This document shows, in pieces, positions 17,248 through 25,398 of a stretch of DNA of 64,000 nucleotides. Where the stretch lies: NCBI RefSeq assembly GCF_900103845.1, contig NZ_FNIJ01000014.1:122055-186054 (forward strand), in the 5' to 3' direction. The position numbers and the translations under genes are program-made. The notes beneath the pieces were generated by a model, which made no database searches, was not told the origin of the DNA, and saw only the letters and a program-made list of their open reading frames with translations. This stretch comes from Pseudomonas jinjuensis. GTDB lineage: Bacteria; Pseudomonadota; Gammaproteobacteria; Pseudomonadales; Pseudomonadaceae. Each line of letters begins with the position of its first letter. Position 1 is the first letter of the stretch.

Positions 17248-18096
17248 ATGCGCGTTGAACGACTGACCTGCTCCATCGGCGCCGAAATCAGCGGCGTCAA
17301 CCTCGGCGATGCCGCCCGCGACGACGGCCTGTTCGCCGCGATCAAGGAACAACTGCTCAGGCACAAGGTGCTGTTCCTGCGCGACCAGGACATCAGCCGC
17401 GCCGACCACGTGGCCTTCGCCCGCCGCTTCGGCGAGCTGGAAGACCACCCGGTGGCCGGCAGCGATCCGGAGCATCCGGGCCTGGTGCGCATCTACAAGA
17501 ACCCCGACCAGCCCAACGACCGCTACGAGAACGCCTGGCACACCGACGCCACCTGGCGCGAGATCCCGCCGATGGGCTGCGTGCTGCGCTGCATCGAGTG
17601 CCCGCCGGTGGGCGGCGACACCATGTGGGCGAACATGGCGCTGGCCTACGAGATGCTGCCGGCCGAGATCAAGGCGAAGATCGCCGACCTGCGCGCCCGC
17701 CACAGCATCGAGGCGAGCTTCGGCGCGGCCATGCCGATCGAGAAGCGCCTGGCGCTGAAGGAAATGTATCCGGACGCCGAGCACCCGGTGGTGCGCACCC
17801 ATCCGGAAACCGGCGAGAAGATCCTCTTCGTCAACGCCTTCACCACCCATTTCAGCAACTACCACACGGCGGCCAACGTGCGCTTCGGCCAGGACGCCAA
17901 CCCCGGCGCCGCCGACCTGCTGCGCTACCTGGTGAGCCAGGTGTACATCCCGGAATACCAGGTGCGCTGGCGCTGGCAGCCGAACAGCGTGGCGATCTGG
18001 GACAACCGCTGCACCCAGCACTACGCCGTCATGGACTACCCGGCGTGCCACCGCAGGATGGAACGCGCCGGAATCATCGGCGACAAGCCGTTCTGA
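17248..18096 (+). CDS. TauD/TfdA family 2-oxoglutarate dioxygenase
   Basis: This 282-residue oxygenase is a standard TauD/TfdA member (PF02668). It has the metal motif H98-x-D100 (NAWHTDATWRE), distal H258 (TQHYAVMDYP) and a C-terminal Arg (R269 or R270 in CHRRMERAGI) for 2-oxoglutarate. TauD removes sulfite from taurine and TfdA cleaves an aryloxyacetate ether; the substrate here is not determined by these residues. In the operon it follows the quinone reductase and precedes a beta-keto acid cleavage enzyme. The putative sulfate/sulfonate exporter at the end of the operon would suit a desulfonation. Confidence 0.88.
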   Translation: MRVERLTCSIGAEISGVNLGDAARDDGLFAAIKEQLLRHKVLFLRDQDISRADHVAFARRFGELEDHPVAGSDPEHPGLVRIYKNPDQPNDRYENAWHTDATWREIPPMGCVLRCIECPPVGGDTMWANMALAYEMLPAEIKAKIADLRARHSIEASFGAAMPIEKRLALKEMYPDAEHPVVRTHPETGEKILFVNAFTTHFSNYHTAANVRFGQDANPGAADLLRYLVSQVYIPEYQVRWRWQPNSVAIWDNRCTQHYAVMDYPACHRRMERAGIIGDKPF

Positions 18097-18172
18097 CCCC
18101 TTTTCGCCCGCCCGGTCACCCTCGCATTGCGCACCGGGTCGGGCCCTTTACAACCCGCTGAAGGACACCGAC

Positions 18173-19225
18173 ATGCAATTCTTCGACGATTCGCTGCACC
18201 CCGAGAACCAGGAAAAGGTCGTCATCACCGTGGCGCCCTACGGCCCCGAGTGGATGCCGGAAGACTTCCCGGAAGACATTCCGGTGACCATGGAGGAGCA
18301 GGTGCAGAAGGCCGTCGACTGCTACGAAGCCGGCGCCACCGTACTGCACCTGCACGTGCGCGAACTGGACGGCAAGGGCTCCAAGCGCCTGTCCAAGTTC
18401 AACGAGCTGATCGCCGGCGTGCGCGAGGCGGTGCCGGACATGATCATCCAGGTCGGCGGCTCGATCTCCTTCGCCCCGGAAGACGAGGGCGAGGCGGCCA
18501 AGTGGCTGTCCGACGACACCCGCCACATGCTCGCCGAACTGACCCCGACTCCGGACCAGGTCACCGTGGCGATCAACACCACCCAGATGAACATCATGGA
18601 GCTGCTCTATCCGGAGTACCTGGAAGGCACCTCCCTGAGCAACCCGCTGTTCCAGTCGGCCTATAGTGAAATGACCGTACCGGCCGGCCCGGCCTGGGTC
18701 GCCGAACACCTGAAGCGCCTGCAGGCGGCCAACATCCAGCCGCACTTCCAGCTGACCGGCATGCATGCCCTGGAAACCCTCGAGCGCCTGGTGCGCAAGG
18801 GTGTCTACCTGGGCCCGCTGAACCTCACCTGGATCGGCATCGGCGGCGGCTTCGACGGCCCGAACCCGCACAACTTCATGAACTTCATCCACCGCGCCCC
18901 GGACGGCTGCACCATCACCGCCGAGTCGCTGCTGAAGAACGTGCTGCCCTTCAACATGATGTCCATGGCGATGGGCCTGCACCCGCGCTGCGGCATCGAG
19001 GACACCATCATCGGCCAGCGCGGCCAGCGCATGGGCTCGGTGGAGCAGATCCAGCAGTGCGTGCGCGTCGCCCACGAGCTGGGTCGCGAAGTGGCGAACG
19101 GCAAGGAAGCGCGCGAGATCTACCGGATCGGCGTGCAATACAAGGATGTCGAGGAAACCCTCCGCATGAACGGCATGGCGCCCAATCGCCAGGCCGGTCA
19201 GAAGGGCGTGCCACAGCGCGCCTGA
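18173..19225 (+). CDS. Beta-keto acid cleavage enzyme (BKACE, formerly DUF849)
   Basis: This 350-residue TIM-barrel zinc enzyme condenses a beta-keto acid with acetyl-CoA and splits it into acetoacetate and a new CoA ester. Its type member is 3-keto-5-aminohexanoate cleavage enzyme of lysine fermentation. Family marks are VVITVAPYGPEW, the zinc region TVLHLHVRE, IIQVGGSISF and GIEDTIIGQRGQ. It lies 76 bases after the dioxygenase gene. The likely pathway order is hydroxylation or cleavage by TauD, oxidation to a beta-keto acid, then cleavage here. BKACE substrates vary widely, so the keto acid is not inferable. Confidence 0.86.
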   Translation: MQFFDDSLHPENQEKVVITVAPYGPEWMPEDFPEDIPVTMEEQVQKAVDCYEAGATVLHLHVRELDGKGSKRLSKFNELIAGVREAVPDMIIQVGGSISFAPEDEGEAAKWLSDDTRHMLAELTPTPDQVTVAINTTQMNIMELLYPEYLEGTSLSNPLFQSAYSEMTVPAGPAWVAEHLKRLQAANIQPHFQLTGMHALETLERLVRKGVYLGPLNLTWIGIGGGFDGPNPHNFMNFIHRAPDGCTITAESLLKNVLPFNMMSMAMGLHPRCGIEDTIIGQRGQRMGSVEQIQQCVRVAHELGREVANGKEAREIYRIGVQYKDVEETLRMNGMAPNRQAGQKGVPQRA

Positions 19226-19347
19226 CGGAACGGTATCGATGGCCCCTCAGGGCCAGCCGGTCCGGGACGACCACGCATTGCCCCGGACCTTCAGGTTGCC
19301 GGGTCGCGCTTACCAGCGCCGATCGCAGGCAACCTGTCTTTTTCCAG

Positions 19348-19358
19348 AACAACAACAA
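19348..19358 (+). promoter_or_regulatory. AAnAAnAA motif before the operon B MFS gene
   Basis: AACAACAACAA at 19348-19358, followed by GG, overlaps the likely AAGG ribosome site 13 bases before the ATG. It gives two overlapping motif matches. It is the clearest copy in the window. Confidence 0.55.
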
Positions 19359-19371
19359 GGTACTCACCGCC

Positions 19372-20670
19372 ATGGCCTTCCATCCCGCTGCCGCCGGCGA
19401 CTCCCACCAGAGCGAACCCCGGGTTTCCCGTCCCTACGCCTGGGTGGTGTTCGCCCTGACCTTCGGCCTGCTGATCTCCGACTACATGTCGCGGCAGGTG
19501 CTCAATGCGGTGTTTCCGCTGCTCAAGGCCGAATGGAGCCTGAGCGATTCGCAGCTCGGCCTGCTCAGCGGCATCGTCGCGCTGATGGTCGGCCTGCTGA
19601 CCTTCCCCCTTTCCCTGGTCGCCGACCGCTGGGGCCGGGCCCGGAGCCTGGCGCTGATGGCCATGCTCTGGAGCCTGGCGACCCTCGGCTGCGGCCTGGC
19701 GGAAAACTACCAGCACATGTTCCTCGCGCGCTTCCTGGTAGGCGTCGGCGAGGCCGCCTACGGCAGCGTCGGCATCGCCCTGGTGCTCTCGGTCTTCCCC
19801 GCCAGCATGCGCGCCACCCTGACCGGCGCCTTCATGGCCGGCGGCATGTTCGGCTCGGTGCTGGGCATGGCCCTCGGCGGTGTGCTCGCCGAGCAGCTGG
19901 GCTGGCGCTGGTCGTTCGTCGGCATGGCGCTGTTCGGCCTGCTGCTGGCGGCGGTCTACCCGCTGGTGGTGAAGGACCGCCGCGTCTGCGCGCCGCAAGC
20001 CACCCCGGAGCAGGCCCAGTCCGGCAAGCGTCCGCTGCATACCCTGTTCAGCAGCCGCTCGGTGATCTGTGCCTACATCGGCAGTGGCCTGCAGCTGTTC
20101 GTCGGCGCCGCGGTGATGGTCTGGTTCCCCAGCTACCTGAACCGCTACTACGGCATGGCCACCGACCAGGCCGGCGGGGTCTCGGCGATCATCGTCCTGC
20201 TCGGCGGCGCCGGCATGATCCTCTGCGGCATGCTCAGCGACCGCATGTGCCGCAACGCGCCGGATCGCAAGATCGCCCTGGCCATCGCCTACTGCGCGAT
20301 CAGCTGCACCCTGCTGTCCATCGCCTTCCACATGCAGCCGGGCATGCCGCAGCTGGTGGTGCTCGGTCTCGGCATGCTGGTGACCACCGGCACCTCCGGC
20401 CCGGCCGGCGCCATGGTCGCCAACCTGACCCACCCGCTGGTGCACGGCACCGCGTTCGCCACCCTGACCCTGGCCAACAACCTGCTGGGCCTGGCCCCTG
20501 GCCCCTGGCTCACCGGCGTGCTGGCCGACCGCTTCGGCCTCGACCACGCCTTCCAGCTGATCCCGCTGATCAGCATCGCTGCCGCCCTGGTGTTCTGCGT
20601 CGCCCGGCGCACCTACCAGCGTGACATCCAGAAAATCGGCCCGCTGGCCATGAAAACCGCTGTGGTGTGA
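19372..20670 (+). CDS. Major facilitator superfamily transporter
   Basis: This 432-residue protein is a twelve-helix MFS carrier. The loop 2-3 signature VADRWGRARSLALMA is present, with GVGEAAYG in helix 4 and a charged central loop after about residue 200. The closest type appears to be organic-anion or aromatic-acid/spinster-like carriers. It sits inside operon B, 146 bases after BKACE and 8 bases before the DsbA-like gene. It is the natural uptake step for the pathway's substrate. The start at 19372 is the first ATG after the A-rich leader. Confidence 0.87.
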   Translation: MAFHPAAAGDSHQSEPRVSRPYAWVVFALTFGLLISDYMSRQVLNAVFPLLKAEWSLSDSQLGLLSGIVALMVGLLTFPLSLVADRWGRARSLALMAMLWSLATLGCGLAENYQHMFLARFLVGVGEAAYGSVGIALVLSVFPASMRATLTGAFMAGGMFGSVLGMALGGVLAEQLGWRWSFVGMALFGLLLAAVYPLVVKDRRVCAPQATPEQAQSGKRPLHTLFSSRSVICAYIGSGLQLFVGAAVMVWFPSYLNRYYGMATDQAGGVSAIIVLLGGAGMILCGMLSDRMCRNAPDRKIALAIAYCAISCTLLSIAFHMQPGMPQLVVLGLGMLVTTGTSGPAGAMVANLTHPLVHGTAFATLTLANNLLGLAPGPWLTGVLADRFGLDHAFQLIPLISIAAALVFCVARRTYQRDIQKIGPLAMKTAVV

Positions 20671-20678
20671 GTCCCGTC

Positions 20679-21347
20679 ATGACGCTGTTGAACATCCAGA
20701 TGACCTTCGACGTCATCTGTCCCTGGTGCCTGATCGGCAAACGCAACCTGGAAACCGCGCTGCGCTGGCTGAAGCCCAGCCATCCCGAGGTGGACGCCCG
20801 GGTCGCCTGGAAGGGCCTGCAACTGCTGCCCGACCTGCCGGCGCAGGGTATGCCTTTCGACGAGTTCTACGGTCGCCGCCTCGGCAGCAAGGAAGCCATT
20901 CGCGCACGCCAGGCCCGCGTGCAGGCCGCCGCCGAGCAGGCCGGCGTCGAGATCGACTACCCGCGCATCCGCACCATGCCGAATACCGGCGATGCCCACC
21001 GGCTGCTGGCCCGCGCCGCCGGGCTGGGTAGCGCGGAGCAGGCCGACGCACTGCTGGAACGCCTGTTCGCTGGCTATTTCCAGCAGGGCGAGGACATCGG
21101 CCAGGTGCCGGTCCTGTTGCGCCTCGCCGAATCCTGCGGCTACGACCCCATGGATTTCGCCGACGATCTGCATGGCGATGGCCGCCCCTATGCGGGTACC
21201 GACCTCACCCTGGCCAGCGTCGGCGTACCGGCCATCGTCATCGAGGGAGAACTGTCGACGGTCGGCGCCCAGCCGCCGGAGCTGATCCTCGCGGCGCTCT
21301 ACCGCGCGGTACGCCAGCGGACGGCGCCCATGGAGCTGAGCGCATGA
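20679..21347 (+). CDS. DsbA-family (FrnE-like) thiol oxidoreductase
   Basis: This 222-residue thioredoxin-fold protein has the active-site pair C14-PW-C17 (DVICPWCLIGK) and cis-Pro region VGVPAIVIEG, matching FrnE and 2-hydroxychromene-2-carboxylate isomerase relatives. It has no signal peptide, so it acts in the cytoplasm, as a disulfide oxidoreductase or a glutathione-dependent isomerase. It starts 8 bases after the MFS stop (a GTG at 20667 is the alternative) and overlaps the Rieske gene by four bases. Its place in the operon suggests a catabolic, isomerase-type role; that is inference. Confidence 0.8.
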   Translation: MTLLNIQMTFDVICPWCLIGKRNLETALRWLKPSHPEVDARVAWKGLQLLPDLPAQGMPFDEFYGRRLGSKEAIRARQARVQAAAEQAGVEIDYPRIRTMPNTGDAHRLLARAAGLGSAEQADALLERLFAGYFQQGEDIGQVPVLLRLAESCGYDPMDFADDLHGDGRPYAGTDLTLASVGVPAIVIEGELSTVGAQPPELILAALYRAVRQRTAPMELSA

Positions 21348-21676
21348 AGCGGCTGGTCGAGATTCCGCCGGACAGGCTGCCGGAGGAGGGCGGGCGGCGC
21401 CTGTTCCGCCACGAGGAGAAATCCGTCGTGCTGTTCCTCCTCGACGGCGTGTTCTACGCCATCGACGACAGCTGCCCGCACGCCGGCGCCTCGCTGTTCT
21501 GCGGCAAGCTGGAAGGCCGCTGGCTGCAGTGCCCGGCCCACGGCCTGCGCTTCAACCTGGCGGACGGCTGCATGGCCAGCCAGCGCGGATTCGGCGTCAG
21601 GCGCTATCCGATGGAGTCGCGCGACGGGGCCTGGTTCATCGATTTCACCGACATTCCGCGAGAGCTCGTCCTATGA
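21344..21676 (+). CDS. Rieske [2Fe-2S] ferredoxin-like protein
   Basis: This 110-residue protein is a free-standing Rieske domain. The cluster ligands are C44-x-H46 (SCPHAGASLF) and C63-x2-H66 (QCPAHGLRF), with normal spacing. Such small Rieske ferredoxins feed electrons to oxygenases. No Rieske terminal oxygenase or ferredoxin reductase lies nearby, so its partner is unknown; the 2-oxoglutarate dioxygenase in this operon should not need it. Start and stop overlap both neighbours by ATGA. Confidence 0.86.
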   Translation: MKRLVEIPPDRLPEEGGRRLFRHEEKSVVLFLLDGVFYAIDDSCPHAGASLFCGKLEGRWLQCPAHGLRFNLADGCMASQRGFGVRRYPMESRDGAWFIDFTDIPRELVL

Positions 21677-22683
21677 CCGCCACCACCATCGCTGCGCTGG
21701 GATCGCGCAGCCGCACCCTGCTGCCCGGCATCCTGGTCAGCGCCATGGTCGCCGCCGCGGCCACTTTCCTTGCCGATCACTACGGCGCGCCGGTGATGCT
21801 GTTCGCCCTGCTGCTCGGTCTGTCGGTGAACTTCCTCGCCACCGAAGGCCCGTGCAAGGCCGGCATCGAGTTCACCGCCCGCGAAATCCTGCGGGTCGGC
21901 GTCGCGCTGCTCGGCCTGCGCATCACCTTCACGGAAATCGCCGCCCTCGGCTGGCAACCGGTGGCGATGGTGGTGGTGCTGGTCAGCGTGACCATCCTGG
22001 TGTCGATCGTGGCGGCGCGCGCCATGGGCTTCAACAAGCTGTTCGGCCTGCTCTCCGGCGGCGCCACGGCGATCTGCGGGGCCTCCGCGGCGCTGGCGCT
22101 GTCCGCCGCGCTGCCCAGCCACGGGCAGAAGGAAAAGGCCACGCTGTTCACCGTGATCGGCGTATCCGCGCTGTCGACCCTGGCGATGATCCTCTACCCG
22201 ATGATCGCCCGCGCCTTCGGCCTCGATCCGCAGCAGGCCGGAATCTTCCTCGGCGGCACCATCCATGACGTGGCCCAGGTGGTCGGCGCCGGCTACAGCA
22301 TGTCCCACGAGACCGGCGACACCGCCACCGTGGTCAAGCTGATGCGCGTCGCCATGCTCCTGCCGGTGATCGTCTGCGCGGCGATGATCACCCGCGCCAG
22401 CGGCGCCGAACCGGGCAGCAAGCGGCCGCCGCTGCTGCCGTGGTTCGCCGTGGGCTTCGCCCTGCTCGCCGCGCTGAACAGCACCGGCTGGGTACCGTCC
22501 CTGGTGCAGGGCGTCGGCAACGATGTGTCGCGCTGGTGCCTGGTGATCTCGATCAGCGCCCTGGGCATGAAGACCCAGCTGAAGCAACTCGCCGCTGTCG
22601 GAATCAAACCGATCCTGCTGATGGTGGGCGAGACCGCCTTCCTCGCCGCGCTGGTGCTGGCGATGCTGCACTGGGCGAAGTAG
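21673..22683 (+). CDS. YeiH family putative sulfate exporter
   Basis: This 336-residue protein has about ten hydrophobic segments and the UPF0324/YeiH marks, including FGLLSGGATAICGASAALALSAALP and GGTIHDVAQVVGAGYS. Members are annotated as putative sulfate or sulfonate-metabolism exporters because several sit in organosulfonate clusters, though direct transport data are few. It overlaps the Rieske gene by ATGA and ends operon B at a hairpin. It is the main hint that operon B releases sulfite or sulfate. Confidence 0.85.
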   Translation: MTATTIAALGSRSRTLLPGILVSAMVAAAATFLADHYGAPVMLFALLLGLSVNFLATEGPCKAGIEFTAREILRVGVALLGLRITFTEIAALGWQPVAMVVVLVSVTILVSIVAARAMGFNKLFGLLSGGATAICGASAALALSAALPSHGQKEKATLFTVIGVSALSTLAMILYPMIARAFGLDPQQAGIFLGGTIHDVAQVVGAGYSMSHETGDTATVVKLMRVAMLLPVIVCAAMITRASGAEPGSKRPPLLPWFAVGFALLAALNSTGWVPSLVQGVGNDVSRWCLVISISALGMKTQLKQLAAVGIKPILLMVGETAFLAALVLAMLHWAK

Positions 22684-22728
22684 CCGGGAGGTCCGTCACA
22701 TCTCGCAAAGGAGAGTTCATCGTTTCAT

Positions 22729-22770
22729 GCCGCGGGGCAGTAGCTCATCCGGACGCTGCGCGGCTTTTTT
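22729..22770 (+). terminator. Candidate terminator of operon B
   Basis: GCCGCG at 22729-22734 pairs with CGCGGC at 22759-22764, directly followed by six T. The inner stem is weak, so the structure is plausible rather than certain. Confidence 0.55.
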
Positions 22771-22835
22771 ATTAGACTGCGGCTCGCTGCCGGCCCGCAT
22801 GGGCCGGCCGCAATCATGAATATGTGTTCCCGAAT

Positions 22836-22846
22836 AACAACAAGAA
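22836..22846 (+). promoter_or_regulatory. AAnAAnAA motif before a periplasmic protein gene
   Basis: AACAACAAGAA lies seven bases before the ATG at 22854. It gives two overlapping motif matches that also cover the ribosome site. Confidence 0.45.
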
Positions 22847-22853
22847 CGGATAC

Positions 22854-23597
22854 ATGATGATGCGACCGACCCTGCTCCTGCTTTGCCTGCTGTCCTCCCT
22901 GCAATGCCTGCCCGCCTGGGCCAGCCCGCAAGACGCCCGACAACTCAGCGAAATCGCCAGCTACAGCCGGCTGGTCTGCGCCTCGGCGATGGCCTACTTC
23001 AACCCACGGGAACGCGAACCGAACCAGGACCAGCTGTCCGCGATGTTCTACCAGATGAACACCCTGGAACGGCTGGTCCAGCAGCAGGGCCGTCCGGACC
23101 CTCTGCAGCGCCCGCTGACTGCGATGAAGAGCCTGTTCCTCAGCCTCGACGGGCTGCCTCGCGAACGTGCAGACGAATATCCCGCGCTGGTGCGCCAGTT
23201 GCTGGAGCAGGCGCGGACGCTGCAGCGGAGCGCCGGCGAGGCGGCCGCCAGCGCCGGGGCCGATCCGCGCTCCGAATCCTTCGGCGCGCAGAGCCAGGCG
23301 CTCGCGGTGCTGCTGCTGGACTACGAGCTGCGCGGCTATCCGCTTCCCGACCGGCAGGCCTTCGCCCTCAGCGACACGGAGCTGCAGGCCCTGGACGACA
23401 GCGTTGGCCAGCGCTTCGCCGAACTCGAGGCGGGCTATCCGCAATATGCCGGCGAGGTGGGCAAGCTCAGCGGCACCTATCGCTTCGTGCGGGCGCAGTT
23501 GCGGGGGCAGAAGGCCTATGGACGCGGCGGCGCCGAGTTCTATCTGGGCCGGGCGGTCACCGACCTGAACGAGCTGGCGGAGAAGGTGGCGAACTGA
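22854..23597 (+). CDS. Hypothetical exported protein
   Basis: I do not recognise this 247-residue protein. It starts with a clear signal peptide (LLLLCLLSSLQCLPAWASP, cleavage after about residue 23). It is then mostly helical and rich in Leu, Ala, Gln and Arg, with no cysteine-rich or metal motif beyond one Cys near residue 42. It should be periplasmic. It follows operon B after a terminator and has its own leader with an A-rich motif. ATG codons at 22854, 22857 and 22860 are all possible starts. Confidence 0.7.
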   Translation: MMMRPTLLLLCLLSSLQCLPAWASPQDARQLSEIASYSRLVCASAMAYFNPREREPNQDQLSAMFYQMNTLERLVQQQGRPDPLQRPLTAMKSLFLSLDGLPRERADEYPALVRQLLEQARTLQRSAGEAAASAGADPRSESFGAQSQALAVLLLDYELRGYPLPDRQAFALSDTELQALDDSVGQRFAELEAGYPQYAGEVGKLSGTYRFVRAQLRGQKAYGRGGAEFYLGRAVTDLNELAEKVAN

Positions 23598-23690
23598 GCT
23601 GCCGGTAGGGATGTTCCCATCGCTCCCACGCAGGACCGTGGTAGCGATGGGCCGGGTAGGAGCAACTGTCTTGGTATCTCAGCGCATTTT

Positions 23691-23716
23691 GTTCGCGAGC
23701 AAGCTCGCTCCTACAG
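23691..23716. repeat. Single REP, GCGAGC-TTG-CTCGC subtype
   Basis: GTTCGCGAGCAAGCTCGCTC followed by CTACAG is a reverse-oriented REP. A damaged partner (GGGTAGGAGCAACTG) lies 36 bases before it. Confidence 0.7.
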
Positions 23717-23726
23717 GCAGTGCGAC

Positions 23727-24740
23727 TCAGCCCTTGCCCTTGCAATGCTCGCTGCGCCAGCTCGCCGGCGACTGGCCGAACTGGCTGGCGAACCAGCGGG
23801 TGAACGAACTGGGCACCGAGTAGCCGAGCATGTCGGCGATCTGCGCCAGCGAGTAGCGCGGATTCTCCATGTAGCGCACCACCAGCTCGCGGCGCACTTC
23901 GTTGATCAGGTCGGAGAAGGTCACGCCGCCTTCTTCCAGGCGGCGCTGCAGGGTGCGCACGTTCATGCCCTGGGACTGGGCGATCTGTTCGATGGTGGCG
24001 TGTCCCATCGGCAGCAGCAGGTAGATGGCCTTGCGCACCTCGTTGAGGATGGACTGCTCGTCGGGGCGGCCCAGGGATTCGATGTAGCGCTGCGCGTAGC
24101 GCGCCATGCCGGGGTCGGCGAGGGGGTTGGCGAAGTCGAGGCTGGCGGCGGGGCAGACGATGCCGTTGAACTCGCTGCCGAACTCCACCTTGCAGCCGAA
24201 CAGGCGGCGGTGGACGTGCAGGTCCGGCGGCGCGTCGTGCATGAAGTTGACGCTGGTCGGTCGCCAGTGCGAGCCGAGCAGGGCGCTGCACAGGCGGAAC
24301 AGCACGCCGATGGCCAGCTCGATGCCCTGGCGCGAGTGCATCGGCGGGTCGGTGATGATCTCCTCGCGGATGATCACCATATTGCCGACCTCCTCGATAT
24401 GCAGGGCCAGGGATTCATTGAGCAGGTGGCGGTACTCGACGATGGTCTTCAGCGCGTCGCGCAGGGTCGCCTGGTGGGAGATGAGCAGGCTGATCGCGCC
24501 GAAGTCGGAGAGCTGCCGCGATTCGGCCATGCGCAGGCCGAAGGTGGGGCAGTCGCTCAGGCGGGCCGATTCCTCCAGCAGCTTGACCGCCAGGGCGGTG
24601 GGGATGCGCTGCTCCGCATCGGTGGTCAGCAGGGACTGGCTGAGACCGGCCTCGCGCAGCAGCTCGCGGGGATTCAGGCCGAGGTGCCGGGCCACTTCGA
24701 GGTAGTTGGTCAGGGAGGCAACACGAACTCGGGTCGTCAT
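23727..24740 (-). CDS. AraC family transcriptional regulator
   Basis: This 337-residue regulator has an N-terminal ligand-sensing domain of the Arabinose_bd-like type (PF12625; LTTDAEQRIPTALAVKLLEESARLS). It has a C-terminal AraC double helix-turn-helix, with ATIEQIAQSQGMNVRTLQRRL and YSLAQIADMLGYSVPSSFTRWF. The ATG at 24740 begins the domain. It is transcribed away from the small membrane protein / hydrolase / DUF1302 genes and is the best candidate to control that region. The ligand is unknown; relatives sense amino acids, fatty acids or quaternary amines. Confidence 0.87.
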   Translation of the reverse strand: MTTRVRVASLTNYLEVARHLGLNPRELLREAGLSQSLLTTDAEQRIPTALAVKLLEESARLSDCPTFGLRMAESRQLSDFGAISLLISHQATLRDALKTIVEYRHLLNESLALHIEEVGNMVIIREEIITDPPMHSRQGIELAIGVLFRLCSALLGSHWRPTSVNFMHDAPPDLHVHRRLFGCKVEFGSEFNGIVCPAASLDFANPLADPGMARYAQRYIESLGRPDEQSILNEVRKAIYLLLPMGHATIEQIAQSQGMNVRTLQRRLEEGGVTFSDLINEVRRELVVRYMENPRYSLAQIADMLGYSVPSSFTRWFASQFGQSPASWRSEHCKGKG

Positions 24741-24932
24741 GTCGAACGCTTCGCAGGCTTGGAGCCGCCGCCGCGGAACCGGAGTGCCCTCCGGCCGCTG
24801 GACGCCGCTCTTGTCATTATTGTGGCTGTCACGAAAAGACAAGCAGGCTAACCGCGCCCGACGCGGCCTGGCAATCTCTTTCACGACACTGGCTACGCTT
24901 TTCCCCAGGCAGCGGAACGAGGGGGAACTGCG

Positions 24933-25271
24933 ATGAACGAACCACCCAGGAACTTCCAGGAGCGCGTGGAATACGGTCTCAACCAGGTCTTCGACAATAT
25001 CCGCAACCTGGTGCTCTGCGCCCTGCTGTTCGCCGCCGGTACGCAGACGCTGAAAACCCACGAGGAGCTGTTCTTCGGCCTGTTCGTCTCGACGGTCGCC
25101 GGCTGGGGCCTGATCGTCGTGGCGGCGCTGCTGACCCTGGCGAACATCTGCGTCGGCCTGTTCAAGCTGAGCAAGCTGCGCCACCACGTGATGCTGCAGG
25201 CGGGGTTGTGCCTGATCTACGTGGTCTTCGCCGTGCGCGTGGTGGAGATTCTCTGGCACTACCGCAACTGA
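24933..25271 (+). CDS. Hypothetical small inner-membrane protein
   Basis: This 112-residue protein has three predicted membrane helices (about residues 25-40, 48-77 and 86-107) and a short charged N-terminus (MNEPPRNFQERVEYGL). I recognise no family with confidence. It is divergent from the AraC gene, with a CGAGGGGGAACTGCG ribosome site before the ATG. Confidence 0.65.
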   Translation: MNEPPRNFQERVEYGLNQVFDNIRNLVLCALLFAAGTQTLKTHEELFFGLFVSTVAGWGLIVVAALLTLANICVGLFKLSKLRHHVMLQAGLCLIYVVFAVRVVEILWHYRN

Positions 25272-25295
25272 AGGCGCGGGGACTCGCCGCAGCGC

Positions 25296-25338
25296 CTGTC
25301 ATCAAATGCGAAGTCACTGACGCTCAATGCAAAGCGGG
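25296..25338. promoter_or_regulatory. 21-bp tandem element upstream of the RBBP9-like hydrolase
   Basis: CTGTCAT opens half-units at 25297-25317 and 25318-25338 that match each other at 11 of 21 positions (TG, C, AATGC, AAG). The first half matches the one at 16145-16165 at 17 of 21. Distance to the gene start is about 100 bases, as at the other copy. Confidence 0.5.
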
Positions 25339-25398
25339 CGTTCCCGGGTCTTCTTACTGTGTAGCCATCCCAGACACCGACCCGCCAGAGGCCACGCA

